From positions 372,001-436,000 of the forward strand of contig CAWGMT010000020.1 of assembly GCA_963823675.1 (NCBI GenBank): DNA of 64,000 nucleotides, in the 5' to 3' direction. The notes under the pieces are model-generated. The model searched no databases and had not been told where the DNA came from. It saw nothing but the letters and a program-made list of their open reading frames with translations. Within the stretch, counting starts at the first letter, position 1. Each line of letters opens with the position of its first letter. Position numbers and translations under genes: made by a program. Positions 18,595-28,254 of this stretch are shown piece by piece. This DNA comes from CAWGMT01 sp963823675 (GTDB lineage: Bacteria; Planctomycetota; Planctomycetia; Isosphaerales; Isosphaeraceae).

Positions 18595-20803
18595 ATGAGG
18601 CGTATCATCCTCTGTGTCCTCTTCCTAGCGAGTGCGGTAGCGTCAAGCCCGCTGTGGCACTTCGCAGCATCCACCCGCGCCGACGAGCCCGCACCCTCGG
18701 CGAAGCGCGTGTTTTACGCAGGTGCCGCCGCCATCGACATCGCACCGGAAAAATTTCCGGTTCTCGTCAACGGTGGGTTCCTCCAGAGCCGCGCGAGCCA
18801 GGTGAACGACGCGATTCGCGCCAAGCGATCGTCCTTGACGACGGCGCCACGCGGCTCGTGATCGTGGTCGTCGATAGCTGCATGCTGCCCCGTGCGCTGA
18901 TCGACCGGGCCAAGGCACTGGCGCGGGAAAAGACCGGGATCCCCACGGAGCGAGTGCTGATCTCGGCGACCCATACCCATTCGGCGCCGGCGGCGATGGG
19001 GGCGCTTGGCTGTCCGGCCGATGCCAGTTATGTCGCCCTTTTACCGGGGCGGATTGCCGAGGCGGTGGGCCGGGCTGCTCTGAAGCTCGAACCGGCTCGC
19101 ATCGGCTGGAACGTGATCGACGATCCGGCCCATACGTTCTGCCGTCGCTGGATCCGCCGGCCGGATAAGATGATCGACGACCCGTTTGGGCGGCGCACTG
19201 TTCGGGCCAACATGCACCCCGGCTATCAGAACCCTGACGTGATCGGGCCCTCCGGGCCGGTCGACCCGGCTCTCTCCGTTCTCTCGATCCAGGCCCGGAA
19301 CGGCCGCCCGATCGCCGTGCTTGCCAATTACTCGATGCATTACTACGGTGCGCAGCCGGTATCGGCCGACTACTTCGGCCGGTTCGCCGCGGCTCTGGCG
19401 AAACGAATCGGCGCCTCCGCCGTCGATCCTCCCTTCGTGGGCATCATGTCGCAAGGCACGAGCGGCGATCAGATGTGGATGGACTACGGCCAGCCCAAGA
19501 AGGACCCCGGTCTGGACGCGTATGCTCAGGATGTCGCCCGCGTCGCCCACGAAGCCTGTCAGACGATCGCCTATCACAACTGGGTGCCGCTCGCGATGGC
19601 CGAAAAGACCCTGGTGCTCGCGCGCGCGCGCCGGACGAAGCGCGGCTGGCGTGGGCCGCCAAAATCGTGGGGCGGCTCAAGGAAAATGGCCAGGAACGCC
19701 AACCCCGCGACTTGCCGGAGGTTTACGCCAGGGAAGCCGTTCTCCTCCATAAGGAACCCCGGCGGGAGTTGAAGCTCCAGGCCATCCGGATCGGCGAGCT
19801 AGGCCTGACTGCGATCCCCAACGAGGTGTTTGCCATCACGGGGTTGAAGCTCAAGGCACAAAGTCCGTTCGATACGACCATGAACATCGAGCTGGCCAAC
19901 GGGTCGGAGGGATATATCCCGCCTCCCGAGCAGCACGCCCTCGGGGGTTACACGACCTGGCCGGCTCGTACGGCGGGGCTGGAGGTCGAGGCAGAGCCCA
20001 GGATTGTCGCCGCCCTTCTGGAGCTGCTCGAACAAGTCGCGGGCAAACCCAGGCGCCCGCTCCGCGCGGTCGATAGCCAGTATGCAAGCGCCGTGCTGGC
20101 TTCGCAACCGCTGGCTTACTGGCGGCTCGACGACATCCAGGGAAGAACGGCTCTTGATTCATCGGGCAATGGCCGCCAAGCCAGTTACGAAGGTGGTGTC
20201 GCGTTCTTCCTCCCCGGACCGGATTCACCCCGGCTGGCTGCCGGCTCGGCCATCAGCCGGGCTGTGCATCTTGCCGGGGGCCGGGTCATGGCCAAGCTGA
20301 ACGGAATGGAGGAGACCTATACCATCGAGCTCTGGTTCTGGAACGGCTTCCCGAACGAGCTCCGGCCAATCACCGGTTTCATCGTCTCGCGTGCATTCAA
20401 CGGGGAAAAAGACGCTTTCGGTGACCATCTTGGTATCGGAGGAAATCGCGCCGCCAGAGGCCGTCTCTTCTTCTCGACCAGCGGCACGGCTAGCACGACT
20501 TTGACCGGAAAGACCGAGATCTCGCCCAAGACCTGGCACCACCTCGCGCTCGTGCGGGAAGGGTCACGCATCACCACGTATCTCGACGGTAATACCGAGC
20601 CTGAGATAACTGGCGGGCTCGCTGCCGACCTGATCCGGAAACCGACTTGGTTCATCGGCGGCCGTTCCGACGGCACAGCCAGTTTCGAGGGGAAGATCAG
20701 TGAAGTTGCGTTCTTCGCCCGTCCATTGCCGGCCGCGGAAATCGCCAGCCATTTCCGAGCCGCTCGAGCCTCAAGCGCGGGCGAGCCGGGGCGATCCCAG
20801 TAA
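18595..20803 (+). CDS. Neutral ceramidase-like protein with C-terminal LamG domain, two frameshifts (~18825, ~19625)
   Basis: ATG 18595 gives a signal peptide (RRIILCVLFLASAVASS); ATG 18562 overlaps the previous stop but puts 11 polar residues before it. The core resembles the neutral/alkaline non-lysosomal ceramidase-like family of planctomycetes: YAGAAAIDIAPEKFPVLVNGGF, then after a one-base loss near 18825 AIVLDDGATRLVIVVVDS, ISATHTHSAPAAMG, and VLANYSMHYYG (metal-binding His). A second shift falls in a (GC)n run near 19625, after which EARLAWAAKIVGRL continues. From residue ~500 a LamG/concanavalin A-like domain follows (PLAYWRLDDIQGRTALDSSG, TWHHLALVREGSRITTYLDG). Likely a secreted amidase or hydrolase with a carbohydrate-binding end. 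It ends four bases from the next gene, which is convergent. Confidence 0.8.
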
Positions 20804-20807
20804 CCGG

Positions 20808-21128
20808 TCACGAGCGGTTAGCGAGCGCCTGGGCGATGAACAACCTGATGGGCCCTTCCATCAGCTTGAACGCGACCGGCACCGTCCCACGGACGTAGAC
20901 TTTCTGGTCGTCATACCTCAGCACAACGTCGAAACCGGGCCCCGTCATCGCGACCGAGGTCCGGTCTTCCGACCAGTTGACCTGGCGCACCCATTTTGCG
21001 AACCGAGTTTGAGCTGTTGTAATCGCATGCTCGAAATTCCCCCGAGCGGCTTTCGGGTCCTGGCCGTGGTCCAGCGTAAAGTCAACTTGTGCCATTTCGG
21101 AAAGACGGAGCAAGTGATCTTGTGACAA
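20808..21128 (-). CDS. Polyhydroxyalkanoic acid system family protein
   Basis: 106 residues, or 95 if translation starts at the second Met (21095), whose sequence MAQVDFTLDHGQDPKAARG matches the usual N-terminus of the PHA_gran_rgn family (short proteins often encoded near PHA genes). It contains VNWSEDRTSVAMTGPGFDVVLRYDDQKVYVRGTVP, which fits the family's two-stranded repeat pattern. No PHA synthase is in the window. No signal peptide. The molecular role is unknown. Confidence 0.7.
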   Translation of the reverse strand: MSQDHLLRLSEMAQVDFTLDHGQDPKAARGNFEHAITTAQTRFAKWVRQVNWSEDRTSVAMTGPGFDVVLRYDDQKVYVRGTVPVAFKLMEGPIRLFIAQALANRS

Positions 21129-21168
21129 CCATTGTGAGGCTGCTTGTGTTACCGCTTCTCAAGGTTGG

Positions 21169-21486
21169 TCAAAGAGCAATGCAAAAAGCAAGGGCAAGAT
21201 CGCGATGGATGTCGTTGAAGACCGCGGCCATCGGAGGGCTGTAGATCGCGGGAAGCACCAGGCCGGCGCCGTCGAGATCGCTGGTCTTCGATTTGGGCCA
21301 GCCTTCGTTGGCGATCCCGACGAACCTCGCCCACTGCGGCGCCCCGGCGCTGGTGCCCCAGACCGCCCGCATGCTGGCGTACGGGCCGTTGGCCAGCCTC
21401 ACGGGCGTGTAGGAGTTGACGATGAGTGCGTCACTTCCCGCGTCGTAGGATACGTCAACGACGGTTCGATAACCGGCTGATGGCAC
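21169..21486 (-). pseudogene. Fragment of a sedolisin (S53) peptidase catalytic domain
   Basis: A frame of about 105 residues covers only the end of a sedolisin domain: YRTVVDVSYDAGSDALIVNSY corresponds to the conserved (R)xVPDVSxDADPxTG segment, and VWGTSAGAPQWARFVGIANEG is the catalytic serine block. PAIYSPPMAAVFNDIHRDLA matches the LPALYS...FNDI segment of the intact sedolisin encoded at 21979-27817 on the same strand. There is no Glu/Asp part of the catalytic triad and no signal peptide. It is probably a decayed copy or recombination remnant about 490 bases downstream of the intact gene. Confidence 0.7.
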
Positions 21487-21524
21487 GATCAGACGTTTGG
21501 AACAACAAGCTTGGCTCCGCTCTC

Positions 21525-21552
21525 ACCGACCCCCTTCCTGTCGGTTTTTTTT
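21525..21552 (+). terminator. Intrinsic terminator
   Basis: ACCGAC at 21525-21530 pairs with GTCGGT at 21540-21545 across a nine-base loop, and a run of Ts follows to 21552. This is a textbook Rho-independent shape on the + strand. No + strand gene ends close by; the nearest is the ceramidase-like gene ending at 20803. Confidence 0.6.
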
Positions 21553-21978
21553 GCGTCACGCGCATCAAAGCGTCACAGCCTTGGCAGACAATGGGTTATG
21601 ACGACGGCTTTCGAATGATTTGCGCCTCCTTACGCGCCACGGCTGTGTGCGCGTCGCTTCCGGAATGAGCCAAAAACGCGACAACTTGCAAAAGCAGAGC
21701 AGTCCGCCTTCCCGGCATATGTCTGGATCGTTGGGGAGAGGGTGGCCGAAGACCGGGGCAGGCGGCTTCCCGTTGGGCAACCTGCTCAATCGCTTTTCGA
21801 GAGTGGGGGTCGTGCTGATGAGAAGTCTCGGCTTTCTCAACGACGGCCAGCCCAGCGCGGCGAAGCCGCAACCAAATTGACTATCTTTAACAATCTGCGC
21901 GCTGCGCAAAGAAGTTGAGCGTGAGTAGGACGGAGCGATACGGAGAATCTGGTGAACTTCAGTCAACGGCGGCCACGC
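21553..21978. other. Intergenic region, no supported gene
   Basis: About 425 bases after the terminator and before the 3' end of the giant sedolisin. Only short, motif-free open frames are present. Confidence 0.5.
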
Positions 21979-24900
21979 TCAAGCCGGCGAAATCCCGGCT
22001 GCTTTGGGCGCGATGACGAAGATCGTGTCGCCGGCGCTTGAGCGCACACCCGCCTGGCTGCTCACCCCACTTGAACCTGTCGCCGTGATTTTGATCTGGC
22101 CGCCCTCGGCAAAGGGGTTCGTCTTACCGCTGAAGGTCAGCGTTGCCGTGTTATTGGCCGGGTTGAAAGTCACGGTGAACGCGACCGGCGCGAGCGTACC
22201 CTTGGTGGTCACGGCGTACACCTGGTAGTTGTTGGCCAGGCCCGGGGTTCGCGGATTCATCGCGGTGCTGTAGCGAAGCGTGAATCCCGAAAAGACCGGT
22301 TTCCCCTGCGGCTTGCCCCTCCGGTTCAAGGGCTGCGTCAGCAATACCGCTGCGGTAACCGTCGGAATTGCCTCGACGGTAAAGGCACTCGTGGTCGCCG
22401 GAAGTAGGCTGCCGCTGGAGATCCGCAAGGTGAAGCCGCTGCCAGGCGCTGAGCGACAGCCCCGAGAAGCTCGCGAACCCCGAACTCGATGTGACCGTGC
22501 GCGTGCCGCTTAGGGTACTGCCGCCGGGACTGCTACCGAGAGCGACCGTCACCGGACCGGCGAATGTTTGATCGACGTTGCCAAAAGTGTCTTCGGCCTC
22601 GACCTGGAGACCAAATGCCGCTCCCGCGGTGATCGAGCCAGGTGGCCCGGTCGCGATGACCAGTTTCGACGCGGGCGCGGCGACCACGTTGATCGGGCTT
22701 GATCGCATTGTCGTAAGGGCGCCGGTTTCGAACTCCAGAGCAATCGTCTCGGCCAGGTCGGCGGCGAGGTTGAGAAAGGACGCCACGCCTCCTCTCACGG
22801 TCGCACTGGCCGTTCCCTGGAGCGGTCCTTTTCCGCTGGCCAGCAACACCGTCACCACCGAGCTGTTGTCGTTCGTTTCCGGGTTGCCGAACTGGTCCTC
22901 TTCGTAAATGACCGGCTGAGTCGCGAACGCCGCTCCCGCGGTTGCCGTTGCCGAGGGCTGCGTCTGGATCACCAGGCTGCTGGTCGCTCCCGGGTTGATC
23001 ACCATGCTGTTCGATGGCCCGGTACTCAAGCCGCCGCCGGAGAAGCCAAGCGCGACGCTCTCGGCCGTGTCGTCCGCCAGGTTGGTGAATGTCGCCACGC
23101 CGTCAACCACGGTCGCGCTCATCGTCCCCCGGAGCGGGCCCTTGCCGCTGGCCAGCGATGCCGTGATCACGGTGCTACTGTCGCCCGTTTCCAGGTTGCC
23201 GAACTGGTCTTCTTCGTAAACTACGGGCTGAGTCGCCAGCGCGACTCCGGCGGTCGTCGTCGGCGAGGGCTGCGTCTGGATCACGAGTCTGGCGGTTGGG
23301 CCCGGGGTGACAGCAATGCCGATTGACGGCCCAGCGCTCAGGCCGCCACCGAAGAAAGCGAGCGTGATGGCCTCGGCCGTGTCGTCCGCTAGATTGGTGA
23401 ATGTCGCCACGCCGCCGGAAACGGTCGCACTCGTCATGCCCTGGAGTGGGCCCTTGCCGCTTTGAAGCGACGCCGTGATCACGGTGCTGTCGTCGCCCGT
23501 TTCCAGGTTGCCGAACTGGTCCTCCTCGTAAACCACGGGCTGAGCCGCGAACGCCACGCCGGCGATCGCCGTGGGCGAGGGCTCGGCCCGGATCAGCAAA
23601 CTGTGCGGCGCCGCGGGCCTGATCGCGATGTCGTGTGACGGGCCGACTGCCAAGGCGCCGGCAGCGAAGCTGAGCGAAGCGATCTCCGCGCGGTCGTCGC
23701 TCAGATTGACAAAGGTCGCCACGCCCCCATTCAACGTGACGCTGGTCTCCCCGATCAGCGGGCCCGCCCCGCCGGCCAGCCACGCTGTCACCACGCTGCT
23801 GTTGTCGCCCGTCTCCAGGTTGCCGAACTGGTCTTCTTCATAAATCACCGGCTGAGCCGCAAACGCCACTCCGGCGATCGCCGTCGCGGACGGCTGTTGG
23901 GCAACGACGAGCTGGGCGGCCGGGGCCGGACTGACCACGACCGCTGTCAACGTGGCTGAGCCGACCCCAAGGGCGCTCGAGCTGAAACTGAGGCTCATGC
24001 TCTCGGCCTTAGTGTAGTAGAGGCCGCTAAAGGTCGCGACCCCGTTCACCATCGTCACGGTCAAATTGCTGCCGTCTAAGATCGACGTGCCGAGGCTGCC
24101 GCGAGCCGCCGTCACCGTATCGGTGTTGTCGCTGGTGACGACATTGCCATACCGATCCTCTTCCTTGATGACTGGCTGGAACGTGAAGGGCTGACCGGCA
24201 ATCGCCGTCGAATAGGGCTCGGTGGCGATCACCAACTGGGACGGCGCCGCGGCGCTAACCACGATCGGAGCGGACGGCAACGAGAACAGGGATTCGATGC
24301 CGTTATTGGAGCTGGCGCCGAGCGAAATCGAGCCACTCATCGTGCTGAACAGATTGGTAAAGGTCGCCACGCCGTCGAAGGCCGGTATCGTGACCGTGCC
24401 GTTCAAGCTGCCCGGGCCACTCGCTAGGCCCACGGTGATCCACCCGGTGAAGGACGTGGCCACGTTGCCGTAAGGGTCCTCCGCCGAGACTGTCACGCCG
24501 AACGCTGTCCCTGCAGTGGCACTGCTGGGCGGCTCGACGGTGATCGCCAGTTGCGAGGGAGCTGCAGGTTGAACGCCGAATGCCTTGGTCGTGGCGCTCG
24601 CCAGGCCGGGACTCGTCGCCGCGATCGTGTAACCGCTGCCGGCAGTGTTCAGATTCAGGTCGGTAAGAATGGCCACGCCGTCGACGGCCGCCACGGTCAG
24701 CGTGCCGAGCAGCCGGCCGCCGCCAGGATTGTTCAGCAGCGCTACGGAGACGTTGCCTGCAAATGACGTTGCCACATTGCCGTATTGGTCGAGCGCCGTG
24801 ATGGTCAGTCCGAAGCTGCCGCCGGCGGTGAATGTGCTGGGCGGCTGCTCTGTGACGATCAATTGCGACGCGCCCGCCGGTATCACGGTGAATGACGCGG

Positions 24901-27817
24901 TCGTTGTTGAGGTCAAGCCGGCGCTCGTGGCCGTGAGAGTGAAAGTGCCAGCCAGAGTGACGTCAACATAGAATGCAGCCACGCCATCGACAGCCGTCAC
25001 GTTGACGCCGCCGGAATAGTCTGTCAACGAGGCTGTCACAGTTCCGCCGAATCCGGTGGCGACGTTGCCGTACTGATCCAGCGCCGTGATGGCGAAGGCG
25101 AATCCGGTTCCGGCAGTGACGCTCTCCGGGGGTTGTGCGGTGACGACGAGCGCCGTGGCTCGTGCGGCGACCACGCTGAAGGGCCCGGAGGTCCCCGTCT
25201 GAAGGTATCCGGCGGTCGCTTCGATGACGTAGCCGGCACCCGCGGCGGCGAGCATCAGGCCGGGAAACTTGGCGACGCCATTGACCGCCATCGCCGTGAG
25301 CGTTCCACCCAACGTGCCGCCACCAGGATTACGGGCCAGCGCGACCGTGACGCTGCCGTCATAGCTCGTGACGACATCGCCGAATCCGTCCTGAACCTCG
25401 ACTGTCAATGCAAACGACTGACCAGCCGTGACGCTGGAAGCGGGCGCCGAGGTCACCACAAGCTGGCTCTCGTACGCGGCGAGGTCGGGCACCAGCAGGT
25501 TGGCGATGGGGCTGCCGAGGCCGGTAACGAGGTTATAGCCGCCGCCACTGGGCACCTGGTAGCCGTTATTGCCGTACTGGATATCGTTGAACGGGGAAGG
25601 GAAAAGGCTGTACGCGCTGTAGAGCGCGGGCAGGGTTTCGTCATAGCCTGTCAAAGGCGGCGCGCCGTATTCCTGCACGCGTTCCTGGTCGACGATGGCG
25701 ATCAAGCCGGCCCACTGTGGCGCGGCGATGCTGGTGCCGCCGAGAACCGCCCAGCCGCTGAAGTCGCCATCGCTGCAAAATGCGCCCGTGTAGACGTCCA
25801 TGCCCGTCGCCGGATCGGCGTCCCAGGCAACATCGGGGACAGCGCGGCCGACGCCAGCGTCAACGCTCGTAGGAACGACTTGCGCCTGCCAATTAGGCTC
25901 GGACTCAGTCTTGGATTTGGCGGGATTGTTCGTGCCGCTGATGCCCCCGCCTGAGCTCCCGTAATAGTAGGAAGTCCCCGGCGGGCCGTCGCTCCCCAAG
26001 CTCCAACCCGCTTCTCCACCAGATTCTGTACCGGGATAATCTCCCGCGCCGTCGAGCGGCAACGTCGTTCCACCGACGGCGATGACGTCCGGAGACGTGG
26101 CGGGGACCTCCGGCGTCAGCGTCGTCGACCCGCTGTCGATGTTGTAGTCGCCAAAGGCTCCTTGATCACCCGAGGCAACTAGAAAGGTCACTCCGGTTGC
26201 CTGAAAGTCTTTGTTGACGGCCATCTGATTCCAACCTTCCTGATCCATTCCCAGCTCGCCAGCGCCGTAGCTGATCGAGACGACCGTGACACTGGGGTAA
26301 TACGTCGTGATGTACTGCACTTCTTTCATCAGGCTGGTAAATTCCGTGGCGGCAACTTCACTCGGGGCAAAGTCGAACAGCAAGATGTTTGCCTCCGGGG
26401 CGATCGCGTGGGCCCACTCGACGTCGAGCGCCGTCTCGCCGACGGTTACAGGATCCTCGCTCGCGTTCTGATTGTTGATCTGCTCGAAGAGGGGCGGGTC
26501 GGGAAGTCCAAAAGTCCGATCGAAGATTGCCAGGTCGCTGGTATCGTAGTTCGGGTCAGACGTATCCACAAAGCCGGGGTCGTAACCCGCATCGAGGATC
26601 GCGATCGTCTGCCCGGTTCCGTTGCCCTCTATGGCCCCTCCGCCCAGGCCGTTGAAAGAAATCTGGTCCATGCCGTAGGCGTGGCGGATCTGGGCAGGTG
26701 TGTAAGCGGGGGCGTCTGTGCCCATATTGATCAGGGGGTCCTGATAAAAATCGAGGATCGCCTCATCTTGGTTCGGAACGGTTGCGATCACAGCTCCGGC
26801 CTCATTCGGCAGCGTAGCGATCCCCCATGGCTGGGGCAGTGAGCCATCCTGCGAGCTGGGCGTGCTCATGTTCGCGCTGTAATAAGCAAGGTCGGGAGTG
26901 ATCGCCGCGTAGCCTGGCTCGTTATCAAGGATTGAGGTGATTTCAGATGCGAGCACGAAGCTGCCCAGATCATCGACAGCGATCCCTCCCGCTGTGATTG
27001 TAGGCGAATTGGGCAGGCCGAAATCTGGACTCACGGGAAAGAGCGAGCTGCCATGGTCGTCGAAGGCGAACAAGGTCTCGTTTCCCGATGTGTCGGGAAG
27101 TGTCGTGAGCACGGTGCCTTGCGCGTTGACAGCTAACCCCCCGGGATAGTCGTCGTTGCCTTCGAGCTGGGCAGCCGCCACGATCGTGTCCGTCCAGACA
27201 TGCTTGCCGGGGAAGACCACCGAGTAGGTGGCTCTCATGACAAAATCCCAGCCGTTCGCCTGGCCCGAGACGAGGACGTTGCTCCCATCGACGCCGAAGC
27301 CGCCGAACGTCGCGTTCGAAAGGTTGATGACCCCGGTCAGCGCCACGTAGCCTCCGGTCTGGGGATCGTATGCCGACGACGCGTTACAGCCGTTCCCCTG
27401 GTAATAGCTGTAGGACGCCGATCCGCCGGTCGAGGGCCTGTAGGCGAAGAGCTCGCCATCCGGCTCCATTTCCATAATGTCGCCAACGTCGAGGTACGGG
27501 AGCGACTCGGACGATCCGAGGGTGGCGAGGGAGCCGGGATATGCGTCGCTCCCGGTGCTGTCCATGACCGCCGAGTTGATCAGGGTGCCGCCCGCGGAGT
27601 ATTCCGCGATCGCCTGCTCCTGTCCAGAAAGGTCGTTGGAGTCGTTGTAGCTGATATAGACGTTGCCGTTGAGATCGGTCGTCACGCCGACGGGATCGGC
27701 CAGGTAGGCGAAGACGCTGGAAAGCAGCGTCCGGTCTTCCAGCACCTCGGCGAGCAGAAACCGCCTTCGGTTCACCGTTTTCCGCGGAGCACGGTCGAAG
27801 TTCTTCCTTCGCAACAT
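21979..27817 (-). CDS. Giant secreted sedolisin (S53) peptidase with tandem Ig-like repeats, frameshift near 22440
   Basis: The start at 27817 is supported by AGGAGA upstream. The N-terminus NRRRFLLAEVLEDRTLLS is the motif found at the start of many large planctomycete secreted proteins. Residues ~35-400 look like an NHL/propeller region (VGVTTDLNGNVYISYND). The S53 domain follows: ETALDVEWAHAIAPEA (Glu ~459, Asp ~463), VASGDQGAFG (oxyanion Asp ~550) and GGTSIAAPQWAG (Ser ~694), so all catalytic residues are present. Then come about nine repeats of ~104 residues (TAGxxFxxxxxxxDxYGNVxTxFxG...GVATFTNL), likely Ig-like stalk domains. Near 22440 the frame shifts; the last part (GSGFTLRISSGSLL ... 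GISPA) ends at 21979. About 1945 residues. Likely a cell-surface or secreted acid peptidase. Confidence 0.88.
22690..24000 (-). repeat. Intragenic tandem repeats, exact 312-bp period
   Basis: The string GGTTGCCGAACTGGTC (read on +) recurs at 22882, 23194, 23506 and 23818, each exactly 312 bases (104 codons) apart, within longer blocks of high identity encoding EEDQFGNxET and GGVATFTNLADD. More diverged units extend to about 25480. Recent unit duplication or gene conversion is the likely cause. Confidence 0.85.
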
Positions 27818-28254
27818 GGCTGTTCTCCTGGTTGTTTTTGAGCGTGGGTACCGCGATCGCCGAGGTCCCAGCGCCGGCCGCCTTGCGCATTGCACTCGTT
27901 GAAGTCGGCTGTCGTCGCGGGGCTGTCGATTGACGAGGAGTATGTCGCTCCCCTGCTCATCGTCACATACGGCCAAGCTGTGAACTGTTACAAGACAGGC
28001 GACTGCTTTGGGGATTTTTTGTCCCGGCGCCGGGCTCGGGGGACGCGGGAAAAAAGCTGCTACCGAGCTTCTTTTCTAACTCATCCGATCGAGCTATCAT
28101 GATTGGTTCCAATTGCATTCGAGTCGTGTCGAAATCAGCGGCGGGGGAGCAGGACTTTGGACGATGGCGAGATCGAATGCCCTGGGGATGGGCCGTCTGC
28201 AACCGACCGTCGCTGGTTGTGCGGTTGTCTCTGTCTCGTAGCGAGGCCCGGGTC
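27818..28254. promoter_or_regulatory. Divergent intergenic region with duplicated leader and sigma-gene scar
   Basis: This region separates the sedolisin (-) from kinase 1 (+). A palindrome CCCGGCGCCGGG lies at 28020-28031. From 28071 to 28176 the sequence is a diverged copy of 32128-32234, which covers the leader and first codons of the ECF sigma gene. Here the copy of the sigma start (TTG GAC GAT GGC GAG ATC GA, encoding LDDGEI) is followed at once by the kinase leader, so the rest of a sigma gene is missing. Confidence 0.7.
28071..28176 (+). repeat. Copy 1 of sigma-factor leader repeat (scar)
   Basis: It is alignable over its whole length with 32128-32234, sharing for instance GAGCTATCATGATT, GTTCCAATTGCAT and CGAGTCGTGT. 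The last bases encode LDDGEIE, matching the sigma factor's VDDEEIE. After this point similarity to the sigma gene stops. Confidence 0.75.

Noticed and set aside
22690..24000. Repeats as a possible CRISPR or mobile-element cluster
   Set aside because: The 312-bp units keep the reading frame and encode protein domains.
28010..28052. Bidirectional terminator around CCCGGCGCCGGG
   Set aside because: The flanking T6 and A6 runs are on the wrong sides for either direction, and the region is between divergent genes.
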